Shown: in pieces, positions 57,134-64,000 of the stretch
Layout: each line of letters begins with the position of its first letter
Position numbering within the stretch: position 1 is the first letter of the stretch
IMG/VR virus record: IMGVR_UViG_3300027850_000002
Coordinates: 1 to 64,000 of that record
Strand: one strand, 5' to 3'
Length of the DNA stretch: 64,000 nucleotides
Source of the DNA: a virus
Made by a program: the position numbers and the translations under genes
The notes under the pieces: generated by a model
Database searches by the model: none
Seen by the model: only the letters and a program-made list of their open reading frames with translations
What the model was told of the DNA's origin: nothing

Positions 57134-57417
57134 GGAACTTCACGAACGATCGGTTCGCCGCCACCACCGACCACCCGGCAACCAAACTCCACCCAGCGCA
57201 CTCGCTTCCCTGCCCGGTGGAACTCGACAACGACGCCGCCCTGGCTGGGCAGCTCTTCGTTCATCGGCGTCTGCCAGTCGTACAGCGACTTTACGATGAC
57301 ACTGTCGTAGGCCGGATGGTCGCTCTCGTAGCAACCGAGGCCTTTCTGCAGGTAGTGGAACGCGTGCCGTTTCAACATGGGGGTCAGGCCCAGCTTGTGG
57401 TCGATCCGAGACGTCAT
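57130..57417 (-). CDS. Hypothetical protein, 95 aa
   Basis: M-T-S-R-I-D-H-K-L-G-L then hydrophilic; V-V-V-E-F-H-R-A-G-K-R-V. ATGA overlap upstream. No family. Confidence 0.6.
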   Translation of the reverse strand: MTSRIDHKLGLTPMLKRHAFHYLQKGLGCYESDHPAYDSVIVKSLYDWQTPMNEELPSQGGVVVEFHRAGKRVRWVEFGCRVVGGGGEPIVREVP

Positions 57418-57638
57418 CCTGCGCGCTTGGCGGTAGTCATGCCCCCGACCGTCTCAATGACGGAGAACTGCTCGTAGGTGAAGCTACCGATGTCACCCCG
57501 GCGAATCACCAGCTTGATGAGTCTCGCATTTGTCATGCAGCCATCACAAATGGCAGTCGCGGTCTTGCCCTTGGATGTGACGACGACGCCATCGTTGCTG
57601 GCGTCAAACGGCACGTTACAGTTGGAGCAAGTATGCAT
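57414..57638 (-). CDS. Small zinc-ribbon protein, 74 aa
   Basis: H-T-C-S-N-C-N and I-C-D-G-C-M form a C-x2-C ... C-x2-C ribbon. The 57644 element lies right upstream, so this is a lead gene. Confidence 0.65.
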   Translation of the reverse strand: MHTCSNCNVPFDASNDGVVVTSKGKTATAICDGCMTNARLIKLVIRRGDIGSFTYEQFSVIETVGGMTTAKRAG

Positions 57639-57643
57639 CTAGT

Positions 57644-57664
57644 ACGTTTACCGCGCAATCACAA
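57644..57664 (-). promoter_or_regulatory. 21-nt element shared with 30285-30305
   Basis: TTGTGATTG-C-G-C-G-G-TAAACGT, 6 nt before the ATG 57638. Only 3 differences in 21 from the plus-strand 30285 copy, including matching TTGTGATTG and TAAACGT ends. Overlaps the end of the HNH gene. Confidence 0.45.
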
Positions 57665-58225
57665 CATGTTGCAAGCAGAACGAAACGAAACGACATCGTC
57701 CAACCAACGAACGAAGTCGGCGTAAGACATTACGCCTTTGGCCCGGTTACACAACGCACAACTCGGGACCGTGTTCGCGTTCGTATACCCGGTTGTATTA
57801 TCGATTCGATCGATACCGTTGCACTTGATATGTTCCTTACGGGTGTTCCGCAACGGAGCCCTGCCGCAGTAGTGGCATTTATTCATTAGAAGACGGGCTG
57901 CGTCTTCCCAAGACAACTCCCAGACATGATTCCTACGTCGCGCATTCGTCATGTAGACGCCGATCACATGGTTAAGAGCAGGAACCACAGGGTCGGCGTA
58001 TCGAAAAGATGTCGGCGGAGTTCTGAGTCCGTTTTGTCGAGACTTCGAACGCCGTAAACAACCACAACTCTTAGTTCGACCACTTTTCAAATGGTGCGCA
58101 GCCACGCGCGTGGTGTTTCCGCATTCACAGCGACATACCCACATGCAGCTACGTCCGTTTGGATTGGTCTTTTCTACAACCGTTAGTTTTGTGTAAATCT
58201 GTCCGGTCAGGTCAATGAAACGCAT
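57659..58225 (-). CDS. HNH endonuclease, 188 aa
   Basis: The N-terminal Cys module (D-L-T-G-Q-I-Y-T-K-L-T-V, W-V-C-R-C-E-C-G, K-S-C-G-C-L) matches the 16865 gene. The C-terminal HNH has C-H-Y-C-G-R-A-P, N-G-I-D-R-I-D-N, Y-T-N-A-N-T-V-P-S-C and C-N-R-A-K-G. A homing-type nicking or cutting enzyme lying next to nrdJ. AAGG before ATG. Confidence 0.82.
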   Translation of the reverse strand: MRFIDLTGQIYTKLTVVEKTNPNGRSCMWVCRCECGNTTRVAAHHLKSGRTKSCGCLRRSKSRQNGLRTPPTSFRYADPVVPALNHVIGVYMTNARRRNHVWELSWEDAARLLMNKCHYCGRAPLRNTRKEHIKCNGIDRIDNTTGYTNANTVPSCALCNRAKGVMSYADFVRWLDDVVSFRSACNML

Positions 58226-58228
58226 ACC

Positions 58229-60481
58229 TTATGCAATGCTGCATGCGCCGCCTGCACATGCGGCCTCGCCCGTCAGGTTCGTGCCGTCTTCGGCCTCGAA
58301 CACCGAGAGGTAGTCGATTGGCGTGTAGCTGGCGACCAACTCGTTCCAGCGTCGTTCTTGTGCCTCCGTTTTGACCGCCTCAAACGGAGCAAAGGCATAA
58401 AGCATGTCCCCGGAGTCCGGAAGTAGTGACACGCCTGTGAAGTCGTTACGGTGCGTCCACAGGTAGTCGGCAACCGACGCCCACTCGTCTGGACGGACGG
58501 TGATGGTGTTTGAGACGTTGTGCGAGAGTCCAGGTACCTGACTTGGACGAGTCGCTCCGGGGACCACCCAGTTTTGCTGGGTTGATCGCACTGTGTCCAT
58601 GAACACCTCGGCCGAGAGGTCCTCTTTGAGGGCTGCACCCTCAGGGGCCTCGACCGGAAATTCAATGACCCACTTTCCGTCCGGTTTACGAACACACATT
58701 GCAGGGTTCACTGTTTGGAACGCTTGGAACACAGTCTCAAGAGCGTCAGCGGTGACGCGACGGATGTAGCGCCGTGCGTGGTGTGGATGGATGCCCGAGC
58801 CGACGTTGCCTAGCTCGAGAGACGTCGTGCCTGACGGCTTCACGCACGTCGTGCGCGCTGCCTGATTGATACCAAGGAGAGCGGCGTACTCACGGTTCCA
58901 TTCGACAACCTGTGCGGCAACCTTGCGCTGGAACTCTGGGTCACACGCGATGTGAGGCGCATCCTGCATCCCCGTCATGCCGATGCCGAGCAGCGCATCA
59001 CGACGGACGATCGCTTCGGTGACCTTGCCCAGAAACGGCATATCGGTGTACGTCGCCTGCATCGTGCCGATGAGCGTTGCCGCCCAGGCAGCCTCGGAGA
59101 AGTCCTCGAATGAAGTGAGCTTCGCCGCGTTGATCTCGCAGAGGTTGCACATCGCCCAGCCGGTTGACGTCGAGCCGTCGTCATTGACGAGGAGCGGGTC
59201 GAGGCCGATTTCGGCGCAGGGGTTGGTGACGTGGTTGTAGTCGCTGACGAACAGGACGCCTGGCTCGCCGAAGTTCCGCGTCATCCCGAAGATGCGTTTG
59301 AACTGCTTCTCCTTGACCTCGTCACGTTTGAGCACGACGGAGTTGTTGGCGTTGGCCAGCCATGGTTCCTTGGCGTACCAATCACGGTCCGTCTTGATGT
59401 GCATCAATTCGCTGTCCTCGATCGAGAACAAACAGATCATCGCACTGCGACGAATGCCGCCCGAGAGCACAGCATCTGCCGCGTGGCACAGGATGCGATG
59501 GCATTCGACGGGACGGAGCTGCCGGCCTTGCGCGCTGTGGAGGATCTTGCGGATCTGTTCGAGGGCGAGCTTGAGCTTGCGATGTCCGGGTGCTCGGCCG
59601 CCGCTGGTCTTGAGCGGCGTGCCTGCCGCACGGATTTGGTTGTACGCGAATTCGACGTGGTAGCCGCCGATGTAGCCGTTGATCAACGCATCGAGTGCGT
59701 TGGCCCAGCCTTCGATAGTGTCGTCGATGAGGTGGTGGACGACCTTCTTCTCGTCGACGTCGGCAAGTGCAGGCAACTTCTCGACGTGCTCGATCTGCAC
59801 GGAGTACCCAACACCGCAGCCTGATAAGAGCAGGAACATCGCTTCAGCGAAAACGCGAGGGCGGTCAACGAGCGATGCGGAGCAGTTGTAGATGCGGTTG
59901 TGGTTGGCTTCGATAGCTGTTCCGCCAAATTGCATCGAACGCATCGACGGAAGAACTTCTTTGCGACGGACTGCTTCGTGCGCTCGTTTGATGAGCGGCA
60001 GCAGTTCGGGTATGTGAGCGAAGCGCCGCAGGTGCATGCCTTCTTCGCGGTCGACTGTCTCGTCGTAAACTTCGCGGCGCAGCAGATCGGGGACGTACCG
60101 TGCGTACTTGCTCGCGTGGATGTAGTCGGCGACCGCGGTAGCGTCAGGCTTGCGTTGGGCTGCGCGCGCCTCGGTCCGCTTCTGACGGTAGATGATGTAC
60201 GCCTTGGCAACCTTGAATTGCTTGGCGCGCATGAGCGCAACTTCGACGGCATCCTGAATCTGCTCGACGTTGGCGATGTCCGCACGCAGCGTTGCTGCAA
60301 CGAACGTTGCGACGCGCTGGAGTCCTTCCTCGTCGACAGCGCCTTCAGCCTCCAACCACGCTTTCCGCACCGCGCTCACAATCTTTCCCACGTCGAAGGG
60401 CTGAACCGTTTGTCCATCGCGCTTGCGCACGGTTCCTGGTTGAATGACGGGAAGGGTGAACGTTGTGTCAGCAGATTGCAC
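58229..60481 (-). CDS. nrdJ: Class II (B12-type) ribonucleotide reductase, 750 aa
   Basis: Reduces ribonucleotides to deoxyribonucleotides. Seen: ATP-cone at residues ~17-110 (V-R-K-R-D-G-Q-T-V-Q-P-F-D), C-S-A-S-L, G-G-I-R-R-S-A-M-I, N-P-C-A-E-I-G-L (active-site Cys and Glu), K-P-S-G-T-T-S, and a C-terminal C-A-G-G-A-C pair for disulfide exchange. No small-subunit gene is seen, which fits class II, so host cobalamin would be needed. GTG start with AAGGAG 7 nt upstream. Confidence 0.88.
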   Translation of the reverse strand: MQSADTTFTLPVIQPGTVRKRDGQTVQPFDVGKIVSAVRKAWLEAEGAVDEEGLQRVATFVAATLRADIANVEQIQDAVEVALMRAKQFKVAKAYIIYRQKRTEARAAQRKPDATAVADYIHASKYARYVPDLLRREVYDETVDREEGMHLRRFAHIPELLPLIKRAHEAVRRKEVLPSMRSMQFGGTAIEANHNRIYNCSASLVDRPRVFAEAMFLLLSGCGVGYSVQIEHVEKLPALADVDEKKVVHHLIDDTIEGWANALDALINGYIGGYHVEFAYNQIRAAGTPLKTSGGRAPGHRKLKLALEQIRKILHSAQGRQLRPVECHRILCHAADAVLSGGIRRSAMICLFSIEDSELMHIKTDRDWYAKEPWLANANNSVVLKRDEVKEKQFKRIFGMTRNFGEPGVLFVSDYNHVTNPCAEIGLDPLLVNDDGSTSTGWAMCNLCEINAAKLTSFEDFSEAAWAATLIGTMQATYTDMPFLGKVTEAIVRRDALLGIGMTGMQDAPHIACDPEFQRKVAAQVVEWNREYAALLGINQAARTTCVKPSGTTSLELGNVGSGIHPHHARRYIRRVTADALETVFQAFQTVNPAMCVRKPDGKWVIEFPVEAPEGAALKEDLSAEVFMDTVRSTQQNWVVPGATRPSQVPGLSHNVSNTITVRPDEWASVADYLWTHRNDFTGVSLLPDSGDMLYAFAPFEAVKTEAQERRWNELVASYTPIDYLSVFEAEDGTNLTGEAACAGGACSIA

Positions 60482-60500
60482 GATGGGGCTCCTTCGGTTG

Positions 60501-61052
60501 TCAGATCGCGTTCTTGATCAAACGACGCAGGTGGCGTCGGGGCTTCTTGTTTTTCCCGGGGTTTCGAAGCGTATGGAGAACGTCCATTTCGCAACGATGA
60601 CGGGCAATGTTCTTCGCATAGGTCCGAGCGATACAGGCCAAAAAAAAGGCGTCGGCTTGATCGTCGTTGGCACCGAAATCGTGGCCCTGGCTGGCGGCTG
60701 CAGCCAGCATGGCGTCCTTGCTAGCGTGAACCGATCCCGTAGCAAATTTCTTGACAAGCACGGGCGCTACCACGACGTAGGGAACGTGGTGCTCGTGGAG
60801 CAGCACTTTGAGGACTCCGCCTATCTCGCCGAGTTCAAACACGCGCCCCACAGAATCATAGGAGTAGCCCTCCAGCGTCGCAAACTCGACGCCGGCGAGA
60901 AAGTTCGCCACTGCGGTCTTGATGTAAACCAGGCGTTCTCCGTCCCGGAGGTCGTCTGTGGTGACCGTTGCGGACGCAACCAGGTCCCCTGCATCCGAAA
61001 GGATGCAGATGCCGGTGCCCGTCAGCGATTGATCGATCCCCAGGAACGCCAT
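60501..61052 (-). CDS. RuvC-like Holliday junction resolvase, 183 aa
   Basis: RNase H fold: L-G-I-D-Q-S-L-T-G-T-G (D7), L-E-G-Y-S-Y (E61) and N-D-D-Q-A-D-A (D130, D131, D134) provide the metal-binding acidic residues. Basic C-terminus. Resolves branched DNA before packaging in phages of this kind. Confidence 0.8.
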   Translation of the reverse strand: MAFLGIDQSLTGTGICILSDAGDLVASATVTTDDLRDGERLVYIKTAVANFLAGVEFATLEGYSYDSVGRVFELGEIGGVLKVLLHEHHVPYVVVAPVLVKKFATGSVHASKDAMLAAAASQGHDFGANDDQADAFFLACIARTYAKNIARHRCEMDVLHTLRNPGKNKKPRRHLRRLIKNAI

Positions 61053-61075
61053 GCCACCCTAAGAGCCTGCCACCC

Positions 61076-61081
61076 TATAAT
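61076..61081 (+). promoter_or_regulatory. Late promoter candidate CCCTATAATTTCC
   Basis: Same CCCTATAAT core as 37130 and 52658. About 60 nt before GTG 61142, so here a normal leader exists. Confidence 0.5.
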
Positions 61082-61141
61082 TTCCAGGCGTAGCGTCGCA
61101 AGCAAAGCGCGCTCGCATCACCGAAAAAGTTGGGAGATCTC

Positions 61142-61510
61142 GTGGTTAGTTTCACGCTTCACCAAGTTACGGCCATTGTTGATGGGCCGGCGTACCAGGT
61201 AACCAACGAGGTCACTGCTGCAACCGGCGCGAGTGTCGCAACATACGTGTTCAAAACAGTTGACCAGGCGTTTAGCCACTACGCAACGCCTGCTGATATG
61301 ACACAGTGGCCTGACAGTTATGCCTTGGCACAGCTCGCGGGAGCGGCCTTCTACCGCTTGCCTAGTGTCATCCGGACATGGGACACCGTGGTCCTTATGA
61401 ACGAGGACTTGGCCATGTCGCTCCGGAGGCTTCAGTTCCTCGCGGACGAGATGAACGCTCAGCAGGGCGCTCTCATCGTGGACCGTACAACCCTGGTTCA
61501 GGGAGCCTGA
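61142..61510 (+). CDS. Putative virion protein, 122 aa
   Basis: V-S-F-T-L-H-Q-V-T-A-I-V-D-G then helical. GTG with GGGAGA 5 nt upstream (TTG 61130 possible). Followed at 1 nt by a structural-type gene under the same late promoter. Confidence 0.58.
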   Translation: MVSFTLHQVTAIVDGPAYQVTNEVTAATGASVATYVFKTVDQAFSHYATPADMTQWPDSYALAQLAGAAFYRLPSVIRTWDTVVLMNEDLAMSLRRLQFLADEMNAQQGALIVDRTTLVQGA

Positions 61511-61511
61511 G

Positions 61512-62492
61512 ATGGCTCTCTTTGAACAAGAGCGGCACGTCGAACTGGTCGAGAGCGCTGATCAGCTCTTCTTCGTTACGAGCCGGATAGTGTCTGCGGT
61601 TATCCCGGACCAACTCCCGCACCTGAACGTTTTTGTTCTCTCGGTTTCCAACGTCCTCGACCCGACCCAAGACGTGCTCGCTCGCGTTGCCAACCTGGCA
61701 GACCTTACGCTGATCCCAATTGGACGGGACCCTGGGATCGCTGCTCCCGGGATCAACGGCATCGAGTACCTGGCCGATACATCAACGAGTACGTACACCA
61801 CCCTCGAGACCGCCAACGATGCGGCCGTGGCCTTCCAGGACCGCGTCAACGCGCTCATCCAAGCGTGGATTACGTTCCGAACCGAGTTCAACGCGCCTGA
61901 GCCGACACCCGCGCTCTACACGTTCCCCACTGTCGATCCGTCTCAGTTGAACGCGTTGATTGCAGCGTACGCCGCAGCCAAGCAATTCGGCTACGCCCAG
62001 CTACAAACGAAACTCGCTGCTGACAACACGCTGCTCCTTGCACAAGCGGATTTCACATACAAACAAAGCCTGGTCCAAGGTGCGACGACCACGGTTTCTG
62101 ACACGACCAATGTCAGCAACAAGTTCATATCTACGGTCACGCAGTACGGCTCGCTTCTCACCGCGGCCAACACGTTCTACTCGTTGAACACGGGTGGCGC
62201 TGGTGCCGCGGCAATGGCCGCTGCCATCTCGACGGCGAATGCTCAACAGACGGCCATGCCGGGCTACCTGGCGGACGCGTTGGCTGCGATCACCAATGCC
62301 ACCAGCTATCTGACCAATCGTCAAAACGACATGAATGCGGCAGGCACGGTTCAAGCAACCGCGCAGTCCAACGCCATCACACAGACGCAACTTCTCACGG
62401 CTGCGAACGCGACAACGACTGCGGCTCTTGCGGCAGTCATCGCCATCTGTCCAGATTTCGACGCGACGACCATCGCGCTCGTCCCGGGCTGA
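61512..62492 (+). CDS. Putative structural protein, 326 aa
   Basis: Ala/Thr/Asn-rich, low charge: T-A-A-N-T-F-Y, A-A-A-M-A-A-A-I, A-N-A-T-T-T-A-A. GGGAG before ATG. Composition fits a virion or fibre accessory protein. No family recognised. Confidence 0.58.
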   Translation: MALFEQERHVELVESADQLFFVTSRIVSAVIPDQLPHLNVFVLSVSNVLDPTQDVLARVANLADLTLIPIGRDPGIAAPGINGIEYLADTSTSTYTTLETANDAAVAFQDRVNALIQAWITFRTEFNAPEPTPALYTFPTVDPSQLNALIAAYAAAKQFGYAQLQTKLAADNTLLLAQADFTYKQSLVQGATTTVSDTTNVSNKFISTVTQYGSLLTAANTFYSLNTGGAGAAAMAAAISTANAQQTAMPGYLADALAAITNATSYLTNRQNDMNAAGTVQATAQSNAITQTQLLTAANATTTAALAAVIAICPDFDATTIALVPG

Positions 62493-62494
62493 TC

Positions 62495-62569
62495 AAAAAA
62501 AACCGGCGCCCGCAAGAGTAACGCGGGTGGAACGTTGCTCTACACGGTGGGAACCGTGGCGTGCGCCGG
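62495..62569 (-). terminator. Branched terminator / structured RNA, minus strand
   Basis: On the minus strand an outer 7-bp stem (62503-62509 with 62563-62569, CCGGCGC/GCGCCGG) closes over two hairpins, CACGGT...ACCGTG (62543-62558) and CCGC...GCGG (62510-62525). A run of eight U (62495-62502) follows. It would end leftward transcripts from the DUF932-like gene. A further 6-bp hairpin (GTGTCG...CGACAC, 62598-62617) lies in the same gap. Nothing coding seen in 62493-62672. Confidence 0.6.
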
Positions 62570-62672
62570 CCAAAAGAGGGCTGGTGAAACAGGACAAGTG
62601 TCGGGCAGAAACGACACCCTATATCACCACGTTCATGTGTCTGCCAACCACACAAACGTTTGCCCAAAACGC

Positions 62673-62849
62673 TTACTTCATCACACGAATCTGCCACACC
62701 AGCTGCTTCACTAGAAGCGCAATTCCTGACGTCAGCGCTGCGTCTGCATCTTCGAGGATCTGAGACAGCTCTTCTTCGGTGAATCGCCGGTCAACCCTCT
62801 GCAGTTCGCGCGCAAGCTTCTTCAGGCGTGTCGCGGCGCATGCACTCAC
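62673..62849 (-). CDS. Small helical protein, 58 aa
   Basis: M-S-A-C-A-A-T-R-L-K-K-L-A-R-E-L, then E-E-E-L-S-Q-I-L-E-D and a hydrophobic L-L-V-K-Q-L-V-W. GTG in a GTGA overlap with the DUF932-like gene. Function unknown. Confidence 0.6.
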   Translation of the reverse strand: MSACAATRLKKLARELQRVDRRFTEEELSQILEDADAALTSGIALLVKQLVWQIRVMK

Positions 62850-63997
62850 GCTGCGATTTTCTCCTTGGGCGGGGCGAGCAACAACTGGCCGGCGATCTCC
62901 TCCAGCTCGAGTCGACGCTCTGCCGTCGGAGCGCTCTTGGCGAACCACGACACCGCGTTCGAGAGACGCGCTTGTGTGGTTCCACGCGGTAGCACCTCGA
63001 CGTCTCCGTCCATGAAGACCTCCTTGATCTTGTCGACCTCGCCCTTGAGCAAGCCCATCTTGGGCAGCTCCTGCCACGCCTGCTTCGGGTCGATGCGCGT
63101 CTCGAGTGCTTCACCGATGCAGCCCACGAGCGCGTTCACCTTGTCGGGTGCGAGCACCTGCTGGACCATGTCCTGAATGGCCGAGACCTGTGTCTTGGTG
63201 TCGAGCAGGTAGGTCTCCTTGCTGAACTCCATGTCGTCCGACAGACGTTTGCCGAGGTGAACTTGGCGCATGACCTGCTCGAGGGTCGCCGTGTTGGTGC
63301 ACACGAGACGCGTGCAGAACGCGTTGAGCCCGAGCACACCCTTGCCGAAGTCGGAATTCGACAACTGCAACCCGAACGCAAGGACCTCCTCCATGCCACG
63401 CTTGGCCGCCGGCTGAAACACCATCGGCAAGATGGCCTTCACCGCCCAGCGCAGGTCACCGCCAATGCCCTCGACAGGCACCGCACCGATCTTTCCACAC
63501 GCCTTCGCGAACGCTTCGATGATGGGTCCCGAGTCCATGCGCTTGAACGAGTTCGACAGCACGCCGCGGACCTGGTCATTGACCGACCGGACGAGGAACT
63601 TCTTGTTCTCCTCCTCCTTGAAGATGCGTGACAGGTTCTCGACGATCAGCTCGCGGCCGTAGGGCCTCTCGAGCAGACGGTTGACGTAGGTACCAGGGAC
63701 GCCGGCGCGCTCGCAGACTTGGTCGAGCGCGTTCTTGTGCAACCCCTCCTCGAAGTAGTTCTTGGCCTTCTTGTTGCGCAAGCCCATCACGATGGTCTTG
63801 GTGTCATTGCCGTCGACCATGAACTGCAGCGACGTCGAGTCGGCAACCCGGTCAACCGGCGTCTCGCGCTGGACCTTCTCGATGACGGACATCGCAGATG
63901 CCTGCGTCTTGTGGATCATCTCCTCGAGCTTGACCTTGAAGCCTGCGGTGGCCTCACCGAGAGCTACGTCGTAATCCTTTTCGCTGTGGTGGATCAT
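62846..63997 (-). CDS. DUF932-like phage/plasmid protein, 383 aa
   Basis: L-G-L-N-A-F-C-T-R-L-V-C-T-N-T and helical end (L-E-Q-V-M-R-Q-V-H-L-G-K-R-L) resemble DUF932 proteins, common on phages and plasmids near recombination genes (family recollection). ATG lies 3 nt from the right edge, so an upstream start is not excluded. Confidence 0.6.
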   Translation of the reverse strand: MIHHSEKDYDVALGEATAGFKVKLEEMIHKTQASAMSVIEKVQRETPVDRVADSTSLQFMVDGNDTKTIVMGLRNKKAKNYFEEGLHKNALDQVCERAGVPGTYVNRLLERPYGRELIVENLSRIFKEEENKKFLVRSVNDQVRGVLSNSFKRMDSGPIIEAFAKACGKIGAVPVEGIGGDLRWAVKAILPMVFQPAAKRGMEEVLAFGLQLSNSDFGKGVLGLNAFCTRLVCTNTATLEQVMRQVHLGKRLSDDMEFSKETYLLDTKTQVSAIQDMVQQVLAPDKVNALVGCIGEALETRIDPKQAWQELPKMGLLKGEVDKIKEVFMDGDVEVLPRGTTQARLSNAVSWFAKSAPTAERRLELEEIAGQLLLAPPKEKIAA

Positions 63998-64000
63998 TTT

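Noticed and set aside
59231-59824. 197-codon plus frame
   Set aside because: Antisense to nrdJ.
62495-62569. tRNA gene
   Set aside because: A 7-bp closing stem and internal hairpins are present, but no anticodon arm of 5+7, no T-loop consensus and no CCA-type end.
1-64000. UGA reassigned as a sense codon throughout
   Set aside because: Most genes here end in UGA within start/stop overlaps and the long genes contain no internal UGA, so general reassignment is not possible; only local read-through or mutation remains.

Overview
This window is most likely part of a large double-stranded DNA tailed bacteriophage (or very large prophage) with a contractile tail. It is GC-rich and densely coded, with very short intergenic gaps. 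It carries a complete tail and baseplate cluster (frameshifted tail-assembly chaperone pair, tape-measure candidate, gp25-like and J-like baseplate proteins, peptidase-bearing hub, fibre-like adhesin) and typical large-phage nucleotide and DNA-metabolism genes (ThyX-like, class II ribonucleotide reductase, dCTP deaminase, dNMP kinase, RNase HII, DinG-like helicase, RuvC-like resolvase, ParB-like protein). No rRNA, tRNA or host housekeeping genes were seen. The host cannot be named from the sequence; a Gram-negative host is a guess.

Layout. Bases 1-27.5 kb are an accessory arm of some 80 mostly tiny genes, nearly all on the minus strand and commonly joined by 4-nt start/stop overlaps (NTGA). 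Its dominant content is a family of about 28 small proteins sharing a G-x-V-H ... C ... T-C-x-x-C pattern, probably zinc-binding, often in head-to-tail runs. Embedded in the arm are a CheY-like response regulator on the plus strand, an AT-hook protein, a dCTP deaminase, a ParB-like protein, a GP88-like protein, HNH-type endonucleases and gene remnants. Bases 6505-7727 are the only long non-coding stretch. They hold a ladder of about 18 degenerate 16-bp motifs spaced mostly 49 or 59 nt apart, with a minus-strand terminator at one end.

Bases 27.6-36 kb carry nucleotide metabolism and replication or repair genes on both strands (ThyX-like, GHKL ATPase, dNMP kinase, RNase HII, XRE regulator, DinG-like helicase). 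Bases 36.1-57.1 kb are a plus-strand late block for the tail. It includes a programmed -1 frameshift site and a sigma-70-type factor lying between baseplate genes. Two genes in this block and one at 61 kb follow near-identical CCCTATAAT elements; for two of them the element lies only 8-11 nt before the start codon, suggesting leaderless late mRNAs. Bases 57.1-64 kb return to minus-strand metabolism genes (HNH, class II RNR, RuvC-like), two more plus-strand structural-type genes, a structured intergenic terminator or RNA, and a DUF932-like gene at the right edge.

Three genes in the accessory arm (13.6, 16.2 and 20.4 kb) each carry one in-frame UGA early in an otherwise continuous protein-like reading frame. 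UGA is the usual stop codon in this window, so these are recoding events, recent nonsense mutations or sequence errors. The microprotein expansion, the periodic motif array and the UGA-interrupted genes are the most unusual content.
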